64,000 nt of DNA from Oscillospiraceae bacterium (GTDB taxonomy: Bacteria; Bacillota; Clostridia; Oscillospirales; Acutalibacteraceae): NCBI GenBank assembly GCA_015066085.1, contig SVPA01000001.1, positions 117,999-181,998 of the forward strand. Reading direction: 5' to 3'. This document shows positions 34,801 through 43,724 of this stretch, in pieces (position 1 is the stretch's first letter; each line of letters opens with the position of its first letter). Made by a program: the position numbers and the translations under genes. The notes beneath the pieces are model-generated. The model was given only the letters and a program-made list of their open reading frames with translations. It was not told the origin of the DNA and searched no databases.

Positions 34801-35306
34801 AAAAAGTTATTTTCGCCAAAAACATTTCTATACCATAAAGCCGCATTTTTAGCGGCGTCATAATCGTTCTTTAAAAGATTTGAGGGGATTTCCCCCGCAA
34901 GACAGGCAGAAGAAGCAATAAGACCCTCGTGATACTGTTTTAAAAGTTCCTTATCAACACGGGGTTTTGCATAAAAGCCCTCGGTAAAGGAAAGGGAAAC
35001 CATTTTTATAAGGTTTTTGTAGCCGATTTCGTTCTCACAAAGAAGAACAAGGTGATGATATTTGCTGTTTTTCTCGCGGTCAAAACGGCTTGTCGGGGCA
35101 ACATATACCTCACAGCCGATTATCGGTTTTATTCCGTGTTTTTTAGCCAGTTTATAAAAATCGACAGCACCAAACATAACTCCGTGGTCGGTAACGGCAA
35201 CGGCGGTTTGTCCTTTCTCTTTTACGGCACGACAAAGTTCTTCTAAACGACAAGCGCCGTCTAAAAGACTGTATTCACTATGCAGATGAAGATGAACAAA
35301 ACTCAT
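31869..35306 (-). CDS. dnaE: DNA polymerase III alpha subunit (DnaE type)
   Basis: Replicative C-family polymerase, 1145 residues. The N-terminal PHP domain begins VHLHLHSEYSLLDGA with its metal-binding His. The polymerase core has GPGRGSGAGSLAAC near 349 and PDFDIDF near 393-399, whose Asp residues are catalytic. The tandem HhH and OB regions follow (residues about 830-1060). There is no embedded 3'-5' exonuclease, so it is DnaE not PolC. The ATG at 35306 starts the protein with MSFVHLHLH, as in relatives. It lies 14 bases after whiA in the same operon. Confidence 0.96.
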   Translation of the reverse strand: MSFVHLHLHSEYSLLDGACRLEELCRAVKEKGQTAVAVTDHGVMFGAVDFYKLAKKHGIKPIIGCEVYVAPTSRFDREKNSKYHHLVLLCENEIGYKNLIKMVSLSFTEGFYAKPRVDKELLKQYHEGLIASSACLAGEIPSNLLKNDYDAAKNAALWYRNVFGENNFFLELQDHSLPEQKQINPFIKQISRETGIPLIATNDAHYVNKTDAKMQRVLICIQTAKKLNEENPLTFPTDEFYLKTEEEMLALFPDTPEAIENTAKIAERCNFDFEFGKIKLPVFDIGDKDHFEFFREKCFAGLYRIFGDNPSKEYIDRLNYELDTINKMGYVDYYLIVQDFVNYAKDHNIPVGPGRGSGAGSLAACCIGITGIDSIKYNLFFERFLNPERVSMPDFDIDFCYVNRQKVIDYVIEKYGSDRVSQIVTFGTMKAKAAIRDVGRVMDLPYALCDKVAKLVPKTLGVTLEQALAEVADLKMMYDTESEVAELIDMAKRVEGMPRNASTHAAGVVISDRAVFEYVPLAVNDDTVVTQYTMTALDELGLLKMDFLGLRNLTIIRDTENYIRKTNPDFSIEKISLEDKKTYEMMSGGYTDGVFQFESDGMKNVLRQFRPEKIEDLTAILSLYRPGPMDSIPKYIHNRHNPQDITYDTPLLKDILDVTYGCIVYQEQVMQIFRTLAGYSLGRADIVRRAMSKKKHDVMKSEREAFVYGQKDEQGNTIIKGCVNNGISEAVAQKIFDEMSAFSSYAFNKSHAAAYSFISYQTAYLKCHYPKEYMAALMTSMQDDSDKIAFYTGECNRMGIRVLPPHVNESYQTFTPTNEGIRFGLTAIKNIGEGFVLTLINERKNGKYTSLFDFCNRVSGRDFNRRALEGLIKSGALDGLEANRKTMLRGADGLLAAVNDSKRFYASGQMDLFGEEPENQGYALEFYEEMPRELLLAAEKEATGLYLSGHPMEAYEGYVSRINSPKIRQILSGSIEDNKKITIIAMLTSVRFRPIRNDGIMANIVAEDTTGSIGITAFNRAVVESKHLLSEGSILLITGRVQEREDRPFEIMADRFDIVSKDTVTAPPKKQIKPGLYIKVSSVTSSDFDAVKEKLEQFSGNTPVYIVEYSGKRLLAPKTLWVSPSDPLVFELSEILGKENVKLVE

Positions 35307-35320
35307 AATTTTCTAATCCT

Positions 35321-36214
35321 TTATTTTATATTTGAGGCTATTTCAAGAAGTTTTTTAAGGCGGTGGTTAAGTCCCGAACGGGTAAGATTTGTGCTGGATA
35401 GTTTGCAAAGATTTGATAAAGACATATCGGGGTTATTAAGCCTTAACATTGCCGCTTCATAGAGTTCTTCAGGCAGGGTTTCAAGGCGACCCGCATCTTT
35501 GATTTTCTTTATTGCGCCGGTTTGCAAAAAAGCGGCATTTGCGGTTTTAAGGATATTCGAAGTTTCGCAGTTGTTCTGACGGTTAAGACGGTTGCGAACG
35601 CTTTTCACAACCTTTGTTTCAATTAAAGTCAAGGTTTCATTTCCCGCACCTATGTAGGTTAGCAGTTCCTCGATTGAGGTACTGTTTTTAGTATAAACGA
35701 CAAACCTACCTGCTCGCCAGGTCATGCTGAAATCAAAACCTTTCGAGTCTAAAAGGCTAATAAAATCAGCCGCAGTTTCGTTATCTCTAAAAGAAAAGTC
35801 ACAGCGGTATTCTTTTTCGGGGTCACAGACATTGCCGCCGGATAAAAAAGCACCTCTTATAAAGGATTTAACCTTGCCTTCGGTTTTGATTTTAGCAAAA
35901 TCTACAACATTTTCTTTTCCCCGTTTATAGCCCAGGCGGTTTAATATTCTTTTACGGTCGGCAAGACTTACCACCTCGACAGTATAAGTAGGGCGGGTTT
36001 TTCCGCCTTGTTTTACGGCAGTAATAACATCAAAACTCTGCCTTAACAGAGAGCAAAAACGCTCGGCTACAAGCGGGTTTGCGGTTTGAAACAATATTTT
36101 ATCGAAAGAAAAAGAACGGCACAAAACCAGCATACCGTGGCACTCGGCCTCGGCTGCGGCAGCGTCCGTTCTTATTGAGCAAAGTTCATTTTTTACATCT
36201 GACGAAAATGACAT
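35321..36214 (-). CDS. whiA: WhiA, LAGLIDADG-type regulator
   Basis: Protein of 297 residues with a degenerate LAGLIDADG homing-endonuclease fold (FIRGAFLSGGNVCDPEKEYR) and a C-terminal helix-turn-helix (PDMSLSNLCKLSSTNLTRSGLNHRLKKL). It binds DNA and affects cell division and, in actinobacteria, sporulation; in Firmicutes it affects chromosome segregation and metabolism. It follows murB by 8 bases. In many Firmicutes rapZ and yvcK lie between; they are absent here. Confidence 0.95.
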   Translation of the reverse strand: MSFSSDVKNELCSIRTDAAAAEAECHGMLVLCRSFSFDKILFQTANPLVAERFCSLLRQSFDVITAVKQGGKTRPTYTVEVVSLADRKRILNRLGYKRGKENVVDFAKIKTEGKVKSFIRGAFLSGGNVCDPEKEYRCDFSFRDNETAADFISLLDSKGFDFSMTWRAGRFVVYTKNSTSIEELLTYIGAGNETLTLIETKVVKSVRNRLNRQNNCETSNILKTANAAFLQTGAIKKIKDAGRLETLPEELYEAAMLRLNNPDMSLSNLCKLSSTNLTRSGLNHRLKKLLEIASNIK

Positions 36215-36222
36215 TTAACTAC

Positions 36223-37131
36223 CTATTGCCTTCCAACAAAAATTATTTCGGTTTCAAGGTCGACGCCCTTTTTTTCCTTGACGGTGTCTTTTATAACCTC
36301 AACCAAACCTATAACATCTTCACAGGTTGCTTTATCAAAGTTTATAACAAAACCTGCGTGTTTCTCGCTAACCTTTGCTCCTCCGACCGCTCTGCCTTTA
36401 AGTTCGCATTCATCAATTAAGGCGGCGGCATAATAACCCTCGGGGCGTTTAAAGGTTGAACCCGCACTCGGGTACTCAAGGGGTTGACTGTTTTTTCTTT
36501 TTGCGATTATTTCGTCCATTTTTGAGCCGATTTCTTCTCTGCTTGACTTGTTAAGTTTAAAACAGGCTCCGATTATTATTTCTCCGTTTTTCTTGAAAAC
36601 GCTTTTTCTGTAGCCGAGTTCCAACTTTTCAGCACAGCGGCTGACCTTTTGACCCTTAACGGTTATACTGTCTGCCGAAGTGACAACACAGGACATATCT
36701 CCGCCATAGGCGCCCGCATTCATATAGAGCGCTCCTCCGACCGAGCCGGGAATTCCGTAGGCAAATTCAAGCCCCGTCAGCGAGTTATCCCTTGCAAAAC
36801 AGCAAAGCGCGGCAAGTGAAGCGCCCGCCTCGGCATAGATACAGTTATCGTCTTTAAGGTAAATTTTATTAAGGGCGGTAGTATCAACAACCGCGCCCTC
36901 AATTCCCTTGTCCGAAACAATAAGGTTAGAACCGCTACCGAGAACAAAAAAGGGTATTTCGTTCTCACCTAAAAAGGTTATAAGCCGAGTCAGTTGCTCG
37001 GCCGTTTCGGGTTTAAGATAGATATCGGCTTTTCCGCCAATTTTAAAGGAGGTATGAAGAGCCATAGACTCGTTTTCGCTATATTTAATTTTAAGTTCTT
37101 CAGCCAAGGAAATAAGACTACTGACTCTCAT
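36223..37131 (-). CDS. murB: UDP-N-acetylenolpyruvoylglucosamine reductase
   Basis: FAD-dependent reductase making UDP-N-acetylmuramate for peptidoglycan, 302 residues, the short Gram-positive type. The FAD-binding part has GSGSNLIVSDKGI and IPGSVGGALYMNAGAYGG; SAGSTFKRPEG holds the catalytic Ser. YRKSVFK is also conserved. It sits between the ROK kinase and whiA, with 17 and 8 bases between, so it is part of the hprK operon run. Confidence 0.96.
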   Translation of the reverse strand: MRVSSLISLAEELKIKYSENESMALHTSFKIGGKADIYLKPETAEQLTRLITFLGENEIPFFVLGSGSNLIVSDKGIEGAVVDTTALNKIYLKDDNCIYAEAGASLAALCCFARDNSLTGLEFAYGIPGSVGGALYMNAGAYGGDMSCVVTSADSITVKGQKVSRCAEKLELGYRKSVFKKNGEIIIGACFKLNKSSREEIGSKMDEIIAKRKNSQPLEYPSAGSTFKRPEGYYAAALIDECELKGRAVGGAKVSEKHAGFVINFDKATCEDVIGLVEVIKDTVKEKKGVDLETEIIFVGRQ

Positions 37132-37148
37132 AAAAACTCCGTTTCAAA

Positions 37149-38105
37149 TTATTTATAAAGCAAATCCAAAAAGGCAGCGCCGATTATTCCGGCGTCGTTA
37201 CCGAGCGCGGCAACGAAAACTCTGTCTTCTTTGTCGTGGTGACGGTTATATTTTCTCTCGTTTACGAGTTTGTTTATTGGCTTGATAAGATTATCTTTTT
37301 CGCCTGCAACACCGCCGCCGATACAAATTTTCTCGGGTTGGAAAATATTGACCATATTGCAAACACCCTCGGCAACATTAAGGCAATAGGTATCGACCAC
37401 CTCGGTTGCCGCACGGTCACCCTTACGCCAACCGTCCCAAGCGGTTCTGCCGCTAACCTTGTTTATATCGTTATCGGCTAGTTCCCACATAATACTATCT
37501 TTATTTTCTTCCATTTTTTCTTTGGTTTGACTAATAAGGGCGGTAGCCGAAGCATAGGCCTCAAAACAGCCTTTTCTTCCGCAGGTGCACTGTTTACCGC
37601 CTGCCCAGATTACAGTATGGCCAAGTTCTGCGCCCGCGAAGTTGCTTCCCGAAAAGAGTTTTCCGTTTATAATAACTCCTCCACCGACACCCGTTCCAAG
37701 AGTAATGGCAACAAAGTTGTTTGTTCCTTTTCCTGCTCCCGCAAGATACTCACCGTAGGCAGCGGCATTAGCGTCATTTTCAAGGTAGAAATCTACTCCC
37801 ATACGCTCCTTCATCATCCGGCAAACAGGGGTGTTAAAAAAGCCTAAATTGTTAGCGTAGGTTATAACACCTTTTACGGGGTCAACGGTACCCGGAGCGC
37901 CGATTCCCATAGAATAAATATCTTCTATTTTTAGTCCTGCATCTGCAAGGGCAAGGTTTGCCGACTCAGCCATAGCGTCGCAAATCTCTTCAATAGGTCT
38001 TGGAAGATTTGTTTTTACCTTTCCACGACCGATTATATTATAGTTTTCATCAACAACAGCAGAGGCGACATTTGTTCCTCCAAGGTCTATTCCTAAACGA
38101 TACAT
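37149..38105 (-). CDS. ROK-family glucokinase
   Basis: Sugar kinase of the ROK family, 318 residues; most likely a glucokinase. The ATP phosphate loop is GIDLGGTNVASAVV, the catalytic Asp lies in ENDANAAAYGE, and the zinc-binding motif of ROK kinases is CTCGRKGCFEAYAS (CxCGxxGCxE). No N-terminal HTH, so it is an enzyme not a repressor. It sits between hprK and murB, which links it to carbon regulation; substrate preference is inferred. Confidence 0.9.
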   Translation of the reverse strand: MYRLGIDLGGTNVASAVVDENYNIIGRGKVKTNLPRPIEEICDAMAESANLALADAGLKIEDIYSMGIGAPGTVDPVKGVITYANNLGFFNTPVCRMMKERMGVDFYLENDANAAAYGEYLAGAGKGTNNFVAITLGTGVGGGVIINGKLFSGSNFAGAELGHTVIWAGGKQCTCGRKGCFEAYASATALISQTKEKMEENKDSIMWELADNDINKVSGRTAWDGWRKGDRAATEVVDTYCLNVAEGVCNMVNIFQPEKICIGGGVAGEKDNLIKPINKLVNERKYNRHHDKEDRVFVAALGNDAGIIGAAFLDLLYK

Positions 38106-38119
38106 ATTTTTTTACTCCT

Positions 38120-39079
38120 TTAAAATACTTCAATATCTGTGTCATTTTGCTCGGGCGCCTCTCCCGCCATTCCAAGACGGGAAAGCAGGTCGGCAGCGGC
38201 GTTATAACCGAGTTTTTTCTGACGATTATTCATAGCGGCAACTTCAATTATTACCGCAAGATTTCGGCCGGGTTTTACGGGAATTGTTATTGAGGGAATA
38301 TTAAGTCCCAAAATTTCGGTGGTTTGCTCCTCAAGACCCATTCGGTCGTAAACCTTTTCATTGTCCCAAGGTTCAATATTGATTATATAGTCAATCTTTT
38401 CGGTGAGTTTAACCGCACCCGCACCGAAAATTCGGCTTACATTTATTATTCCTATTCCACGCAGTTCAATAAAATGACGGATATTGCTCGGGGCGGTTCC
38501 TACAAGCGACTTATTAGAAACCTTGCGGATTTCAACCGCATCGTCGGCAATAAGGCGGTGGCCTCTTTTTACAAGTTCAATAGCCGTTTCGCTTTTACCT
38601 ACTCCGCTTTCGCCGAGAATTAGAATTCCCTCTCCGTAGACCTCGACAAGAACGCCGTGGCGGGTTATTCTTGGGGCAAGGCAGAGATTTAAAAAGGCGA
38701 TAAGCGACGCCATAAATTCCGAAGTGCTGTCGGCGGTACGAAGAAGGGGCACATTATATTTTTTTGCGGCCTCGACAAAACCTTCAAGTTTAATTCCTCT
38801 GGTAATAATTACCGCCGCAGGAAGCGAAGCAAAGAAGGTATCAACAAGTTCATTGTATTTTTCTTTGTTGAAGGTCTTTATATAACTTTCTTCCGCTTTT
38901 CCGACAATCTGAATTCTGGTATTGTCAAAATACTTATAGTATCCGCCGAACTGAAGGCCCGGACGGTTTACATCGTTATTTGCAATTAAAATTTTTTCGG
39001 GATTTTCAGAAAGATAGAGCGTTTCAAGAGAAAATTCTTTAATTATTCTGGAAAGTTCTACAGTATATGCTGTTGCCAT
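38120..39079 (-). CDS. hprK: HPr kinase/phosphorylase
   Basis: Bifunctional enzyme phosphorylating HPr at Ser46 and so controlling carbon catabolite repression; 319 residues, the usual size. The Walker A is GESGVGKSE near residues 155-163, the acidic DDAVEI near 179-184 is part of the active site, and LRGIGIINVSRIFGAGAV matches the family signature. The first gene of hprK-ROK kinase-murB-whiA-dnaE-pfkA. Confidence 0.97.
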   Translation of the reverse strand: MATAYTVELSRIIKEFSLETLYLSENPEKILIANNDVNRPGLQFGGYYKYFDNTRIQIVGKAEESYIKTFNKEKYNELVDTFFASLPAAVIITRGIKLEGFVEAAKKYNVPLLRTADSTSEFMASLIAFLNLCLAPRITRHGVLVEVYGEGILILGESGVGKSETAIELVKRGHRLIADDAVEIRKVSNKSLVGTAPSNIRHFIELRGIGIINVSRIFGAGAVKLTEKIDYIINIEPWDNEKVYDRMGLEEQTTEILGLNIPSITIPVKPGRNLAVIIEVAAMNNRQKKLGYNAAADLLSRLGMAGEAPEQNDTDIEVF

Positions 39080-39155
39080 AAACTACCCGCCTTTTTATTG
39101 TTTTACTATATTATATAATATAATTCCGAAATTTTAAAGATTTTTTTAATTTTTC

Positions 39156-39184
39156 TTGAATAAAACCATAAAAGAATATATAAT
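39156..39184 (+). promoter_or_regulatory. Promoter of ychF
   Basis: TTGAAT (39156-39161), 17-base spacer, TATAAT (39179-39184). The divergent hprK promoter must lie in the same AT-rich 140 bases but is not clear. Confidence 0.75.
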
Positions 39185-39222
39185 ATAAGTTGAAATTTTA
39201 TATTTAAGGAATGTTTATCTCT

Positions 39223-40320
39223 ATGAAACTAGGTATTGTCGGACTTCCTAATGTTGGAAAATCCACTCTTTTTAACGCTATAACTAATGCGGGGGCGCAG
39301 TCGGCTAACTACCCTTTTTGCACCATTGAACCAAACGTTGGTATGGTAGCCGTACCCGACGAGCGACTTGACGCACTTGCTAAAATGTATAATCCCGTTA
39401 AAATTACCCCTGCTGTTATTGAATTTGTTGATATTGCGGGGCTTGTTAAGGGGGCGTCTAAAGGCGAGGGTCTTGGCAACAAATTTCTCTCCCACATTCG
39501 AGAAGTCGACGCTATAGTACACGTTGTTCGCTGTTTTGAAAACGACGATATAATTCACGTTGAGGGCTCGGTTGACCCCGCAAGAGATATTGAAACGATT
39601 AACCTTGAACTGATTTTTTCGGATATGGAAATGGTTCAGAGAAGACTTGATAAATCGAGCAAGGCTTTAAAGGGCGACAAGTCCTTACAGACCGAGGTTG
39701 ACTTTTTAAAAAGGCTTATGGCGGCACTTGAAGAGGGCGTTCCTGCCCGTGCCGTAAAGCCCGAAAACGACACCGAGGCAGAGGTTTTAGCAACGACCGC
39801 ACTTCTTTCATTAAAGCCGGTTATTTACGCTTGTAATATGAGCGAGGAAGATTTTTCGGGCGGACTTTCTTCAAACGCAAGATATAACGCAGTTAAGGCT
39901 ATTGCCGAAAATGAAGGAGCCGAAACCCTTCCGATTTGCGCCTCTTTAGAGTCGGAAATTGCAGGACTCGAAAAGGAAGAGAAAGAAATGTTCTTATCCG
40001 ATTTAGGACTTGAACTTTCGGGACTTGACCGACTTATTAAAACCTGTTATTCCCTGCTCGGTCTTATTTCATACCTTACGGCAGGACAACCCGAAGTTCG
40101 CGCTTGGACCATTACAAAGGGAACAAAGGCACCCGGTGCGGCAGGAAAAATTCACTCCGACTTCGAGCGTGGATTTATCAGAGCCGAGGTTGTTGCGTTT
40201 GACGACCTTATGGAATGCGGTTCTATGGTTGCGGCAAAGGAAAAAGGCCTTGTAAGAAGCGAAGGCAAAGAATATGTTATGAACGACGGAGATATTGTAC
40301 TTTTCCGCTTTAATGTTTAA
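39223..40320 (+). CDS. ychF: YchF/Obg-like ATPase
   Basis: Ribosome-associated P-loop NTPase of the Obg family that prefers ATP; 365 residues. [15 protein letters not shown] is the Walker [21 protein letters not shown] is switch II, and [10 protein letters not shown] replaces the NKxD of GTPases, a hallmark of YchF. A C-terminal TGS domain is present ([19 protein letters not shown]). I chose ATG 39223, 12 bases after AAGGA; an ATG at 39211 touches that RBS and is unlikely. Confidence 0.97.
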   Translation: MKLGIVGLPNVGKSTLFNAITNAGAQSANYPFCTIEPNVGMVAVPDERLDALAKMYNPVKITPAVIEFVDIAGLVKGASKGEGLGNKFLSHIREVDAIVHVVRCFENDDIIHVEGSVDPARDIETINLELIFSDMEMVQRRLDKSSKALKGDKSLQTEVDFLKRLMAALEEGVPARAVKPENDTEAEVLATTALLSLKPVIYACNMSEEDFSGGLSSNARYNAVKAIAENEGAETLPICASLESEIAGLEKEEKEMFLSDLGLELSGLDRLIKTCYSLLGLISYLTAGQPEVRAWTITKGTKAPGAAGKIHSDFERGFIRAEVVAFDDLMECGSMVAAKEKGLVRSEGKEYVMNDGDIVLFRFNV

Positions 40321-40387
40321 TTCCTTTTTTAAAAACATATAATAAAGGTATCTTTTGCAAATGCAAATAATCTTTTAAGGAGAAAAA

Positions 40388-41089
40388 ATGCCTCATTATT
40401 ATTTTTACGGAATTGACATTTATTATTTAATTCTTATTTTACCCGCCTTTATTTTGTCCCTTTTTGCACAGATAAAGATTAAATCTACCTTTTCAAAATA
40501 TTCAAAAATTATCAGTCAAAACGGGCTGACCGGGGCAGACGCCGCAAGGAAAGTTCTTGAACTAAACGGCGTTTCGGGGGTTATGATAGAACGGGTAAAC
40601 GGCAGTCTTACCGACCACTTTGACCCGAGAACCAAGGTTATTCGTTTATCTGATACGGTGTTTGATTCGAGTTCGGTTGCGGCTATCGGTGTTGCCGCAC
40701 ATGAGGCGGGGCACGCCGTTCAGTACGACAGAGAATATTTCCCCATTAAAGCAAGAAACGCTTTGGTTCCTATAGTAAACTTCGGCTCAAGTTTTTCTTT
40801 TATTGCAATTTTTCTCGGCTTTCTCTTTAGTTTTCAGCCTCTTGTACTAATTGGAATAGGTTTCTTTTCCTTTGCGGTACTTTTTCAGATAATTACCCTT
40901 CCCGTTGAACTTAACGCTTCGGCAAGGGCGGTAAAAACCATTAGAGAAGGCGCTCTTCTTGAAAGCGAAAACGAGGTCAAAGGAGCAAAAAGCGTTTTAA
41001 CCGCAGCGGCTATGACCTATATTGCGGCGGCAATTATGTCGGTAGCGCAACTTTTAAGACTTGTTCTGATTAGCAGAAGAAGACGCTGA
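40388..41089 (+). CDS. YugP-like membrane zinc metallopeptidase
   Basis: 233-residue protein with an N-terminal helix (about 10-28), a cytoplasmic or membrane-associated zinc protease region with HEAGHAVQ near residues 107-114, and two or three further helices. The family is the neutral zinc metallopeptidase YugP; substrate unknown. TAAGGAG lies 5 bases before the ATG. Spacing of 67 bases from ychF suggests a separate or weakly linked transcript. Confidence 0.9.
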   Translation: MPHYYFYGIDIYYLILILPAFILSLFAQIKIKSTFSKYSKIISQNGLTGADAARKVLELNGVSGVMIERVNGSLTDHFDPRTKVIRLSDTVFDSSSVAAIGVAAHEAGHAVQYDREYFPIKARNALVPIVNFGSSFSFIAIFLGFLFSFQPLVLIGIGFFSFAVLFQIITLPVELNASARAVKTIREGALLESENEVKGAKSVLTAAAMTYIAAAIMSVAQLLRLVLISRRRR

Positions 41090-41140
41090 TTTTTGTATAT
41101 TTAAGGCTCTTTCTCAAATGCTATTTGAGGAGGGAAATTT

Positions 41141-41581
41141 ATGCAAAAATATTTAATTCTTTTCGGTCTTGGCGGTTTTTTATACGGACTTATTGAAGTG
41201 CTTTGGCGAGGATATACCCACTGGACAATGATGATTGCGGGGGGAATTTGTTTTTGCCTTTTCGCACTTATTGGGACAAGGTTCAAAGGTATTCCGTTTT
41301 TATATAAATGTATTCTCGGGAGCCTTGCAGTGACAACGATTGAGTTTATTTTTGGCTGTGTTTTTAACCTGATTTTTAAAATGGATGTCTGGAACTACAG
41401 TCATATACCCCTTAACCTTTTCGGGCAGATTTGTCTGCTTTTTTCGGTGCTTTGGGGGTTTATCAGTATTATCGCAATACCACTTGCCGACAGGACTTTT
41501 AGCGTTTTGTCGGATAATCAAAAAGCGGCAGAAGGGAGAAATTTAAGTGAACTATCTGCACAGGGCTTGGGCGGAAATTGA
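41141..41581 (+). CDS. CmpB-like multi-helix membrane protein (PF06541)
   Basis: 146 residues with about four membrane helices and the family core YGLIEVLWRGYTHWTMMIAGG near the start plus WNYSHIPLNLFGQICL. The family is annotated as putative ABC transporter permease, but the evidence for that is thin. It overlaps the alanine racemase start by 35 bases, so they are cotranscribed. GGAGGG lies 7 bases upstream of the ATG. Confidence 0.83.
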   Translation: MQKYLILFGLGGFLYGLIEVLWRGYTHWTMMIAGGICFCLFALIGTRFKGIPFLYKCILGSLAVTTIEFIFGCVFNLIFKMDVWNYSHIPLNLFGQICLLFSVLWGFISIIAIPLADRTFSVLSDNQKAAEGRNLSELSAQGLGGN

Positions 41582-42692
41582 CCTTGACGCCCTTGTACAT
41601 AACTTTAAACTTATAAGAAAGATGACCGATGCTAAAATTTTTAGCGTTGTCAAGGCTAACGCTTACGGTCATTCGGTGCCTCTTATTGCCAAACGGCTCA
41701 GCGAAAACGGGACCGATTATTTTGCCGTTTCAAACATTGACGAAGCGAGAGAACTTCGCGCCCTTGATATTAAACAGCCGATTTTAATTTTAGGTTATAC
41801 TCCCCCGTTTTTAGCCGAAGAACTTTATAAAAACGAGATTATTCAGGCGGTATTTTCCCTTGATTACGCAAAAAAGTTAAGCGAGTTTGCAAAAGCGGCG
41901 AACATTACGGTTGAGGCACATTTAAAACTCGATACGGGTATGGGACGAATTGGTTTTGACTGCCGAAATGAAGATTTGTCGGGGCTTGGCGAGGCTAAAG
42001 AGGCGCTTTGCCTTTCAAACATTAAATACAGCGGAATTTTCACCCATTTCCCCGTTGCCGACAGCGAAAAAACTACTGATTTGGACTACACAAACAAACA
42101 GTATGAGCGTTTTCTTTTGGCAATAAGCCAACTTGAAGAGGCGGGATATTCTTTTGAAATTAAGCATTGTTGCAACTCTGCCGCAACTCTGCTGTCCTTT
42201 GACAAGCACCTTGACGCCATTCGCCCCGGAATCATTCTTTACGGACTTACCCCATCGACCGAGATAACCGCAGATTACGGTTTTAAACCCGTTATGACCT
42301 TTAAGGCGGCGGTTTCAATGGTAAAAACGGTTGAAAAAGGCCAGACGGTTAGTTACGGAAGAACCTATAAAACAAACAAGCCCACCAAAATTGCAACCAT
42401 TACGGCAGGTTACGCCGACGGATTTCCAAGACTTTTATCAAACGGCGGATATGTTCTTATTAACGGGCAGAAAGCAAAGATTGTAGGACGGATTTGTATG
42501 GACCAGTTCTGTGCCGATGTTTCGGACATTGAAAAGGTTAAGGAGGGCGACACCGTTATTCTTTTCGGCGAAAACCTTCCCGTAGAAAACCTTGCCGAAC
42601 TTTGCGGCACCATTAACTACGAACTTGTTTGCGGACTTTCAAAGAGGGTTCCGAGAATTTATATTGAAAACGGAAAAGAACTTGATATATAA
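41547..42692 (+). CDS. alr: Alanine racemase
   Basis: PLP enzyme making D-alanine for peptidoglycan, 381 residues. The lysine-bearing motif is VVKANAYGHS (PLP Lys near residue 35), KLDTGMGRIGF is the family motif, and the catalytic Tyr lies in the later part (VSYGRTYK region near 268). It begins at GTG, inside the preceding gene, with AGAAGGGA 6 bases upstream. It ends with a strong bidirectional terminator. Confidence 0.96.
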   Translation: MNYLHRAWAEIDLDALVHNFKLIRKMTDAKIFSVVKANAYGHSVPLIAKRLSENGTDYFAVSNIDEARELRALDIKQPILILGYTPPFLAEELYKNEIIQAVFSLDYAKKLSEFAKAANITVEAHLKLDTGMGRIGFDCRNEDLSGLGEAKEALCLSNIKYSGIFTHFPVADSEKTTDLDYTNKQYERFLLAISQLEEAGYSFEIKHCCNSAATLLSFDKHLDAIRPGIILYGLTPSTEITADYGFKPVMTFKAAVSMVKTVEKGQTVSYGRTYKTNKPTKIATITAGYADGFPRLLSNGGYVLINGQKAKIVGRICMDQFCADVSDIEKVKEGDTVILFGENLPVENLAELCGTINYELVCGLSKRVPRIYIENGKELDI

Positions 42693-42698
42693 AAAGAA

Positions 42699-42733
42699 CC
42701 GATATCTGATTTTTCAGATATCGGTATTTTTTT
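42699..42733. terminator. Bidirectional terminator after alr
   Basis: CCGATATCTGA/TCAGATATCGG stem with TTTT loop, A-rich before and T-rich after; serves the convergent ECF gene too. Confidence 0.9.
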
Positions 42734-43247
42734 AGTTTCGGGTATATTTTTCGGCGTGAGCAAAAACTGTAATTATCGGCACTATAAGCAAACCGCAGAC
42801 GGCGTTTGATGCCGCATGGGCTATGTCAAAGGGCAGACCCGATATTATCCATGCGAGAGTCCCGTTAAAATCTAATCCAAACATTAAGGCTTGGGCGGGG
42901 GCGTATAGCGTTCCATAAGAGAGTCCGTGAAGACCGCAGACAAGACAGTAGACTGCTACGGCAAGGCTTTTAGGCATTTTCCGAGGTAAAAGCATTGTGA
43001 CAGCCCAAAGAATTGTCCAAATATAGAGATATGGCACCCACCAAAGACTGAACCCTGCGATAAGCCCTTGTAAAAAAACATATCCGTATATGGGATAGAG
43101 GGCTTTTTGGCGGTAACCTACCGTAACGGCAATAACGAAAACACCGAGAAGATGAATATTCGGAAGCCATTCCATAACAAGTTTTGAGGTTAGCATTAAC
43201 GCCGAAACGAGCGCAAAAACCGCAAGTTCTTTAAGGTTTATTTTCAT
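42732..43247 (-). CDS. ECF transporter S component, probable cobalamin-type
   Basis: Substrate-capture membrane subunit of an energy-coupling-factor importer, 171 residues with about six helices (LKELAVFALVSALMLTSKLVM at the start). The pattern and the B12 riboswitch immediately upstream fit the CblT/CbrT-like S components thought to take up cobalamin or precursors. The A, A' and T energising subunits are not in this window; solitary S components of group II share a common module. It overlaps the DUF4430 gene by four bases (ATGA). Confidence 0.8.
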   Translation of the reverse strand: MKINLKELAVFALVSALMLTSKLVMEWLPNIHLLGVFVIAVTVGYRQKALYPIYGYVFLQGLIAGFSLWWVPYLYIWTILWAVTMLLPRKMPKSLAVAVYCLVCGLHGLSYGTLYAPAQALMFGLDFNGTLAWIISGLPFDIAHAASNAVCGLLIVPIITVFAHAEKYTRN

Positions 43248-43693
43248 TTTTGAGCCTTTAGGGCATAGGTTGCGCCCTTATCAATTTCGGTTTGGTCGAT
43301 ACCCTTCATTGCATAGTCACCGTTTACATAAAAAGCCCAATACATTTTATCGGTTTCAAATTTTACGGTCTGACCGCAGACGGTTTCGACCATCAGTCCA
43401 TACTGACCGACCGTTCCCGAAATAAGTCCTAAGTCACTAAGGGCTTCACCGACAGTAGTTTTGTCGGTTTTAACGGTATAGGTTTTTTCTGTCCCGTCCT
43501 TAAAGGTCACCTTGAAGGTAAACTCTGTTTGCCCCTGACCTACTATATTTTCATCTAAAGCAGATGAGGAGGAAGAGGGGGTAGACGGGATATCGTTCTT
43601 GTCGTTACAAGCAGATGCTAAAAGTGCCATAGCCGCAATAAGCACAAAACACAGCATAAACGACAAAACTTTTTTAAAGATTGTCATTTTCAT
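43244..43693 (-). CDS. DUF4430 lipoprotein (transcobalamin-like domain)
   Basis: 149-residue lipoprotein. After MKMTIFKKVLSFMLCF the lipobox ALLASAC marks the lipid-bearing Cys near residue 29. A Ser-rich linker precedes the DUF4430 domain (about 55-149), which resembles the small beta domain of human transcobalamin and intrinsic factor: FKVTFKDGTEKTYTVKTDKTT and YWAFYVNGDYAMKGIDQTEI are typical. ATG 43693 has GGAG 9 bases upstream; two earlier ATGs are less well placed. First gene after the cobalamin riboswitch, with the S component next. Confidence 0.85.
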   Translation of the reverse strand: MKMTIFKKVLSFMLCFVLIAAMALLASACNDKNDIPSTPSSSSSALDENIVGQGQTEFTFKVTFKDGTEKTYTVKTDKTTVGEALSDLGLISGTVGQYGLMVETVCGQTVKFETDKMYWAFYVNGDYAMKGIDQTEIDKGATYALKAQK

Positions 43694-43724
43694 TTTGCAT
43701 TTCTCCATTATATTTTATTCCCCG

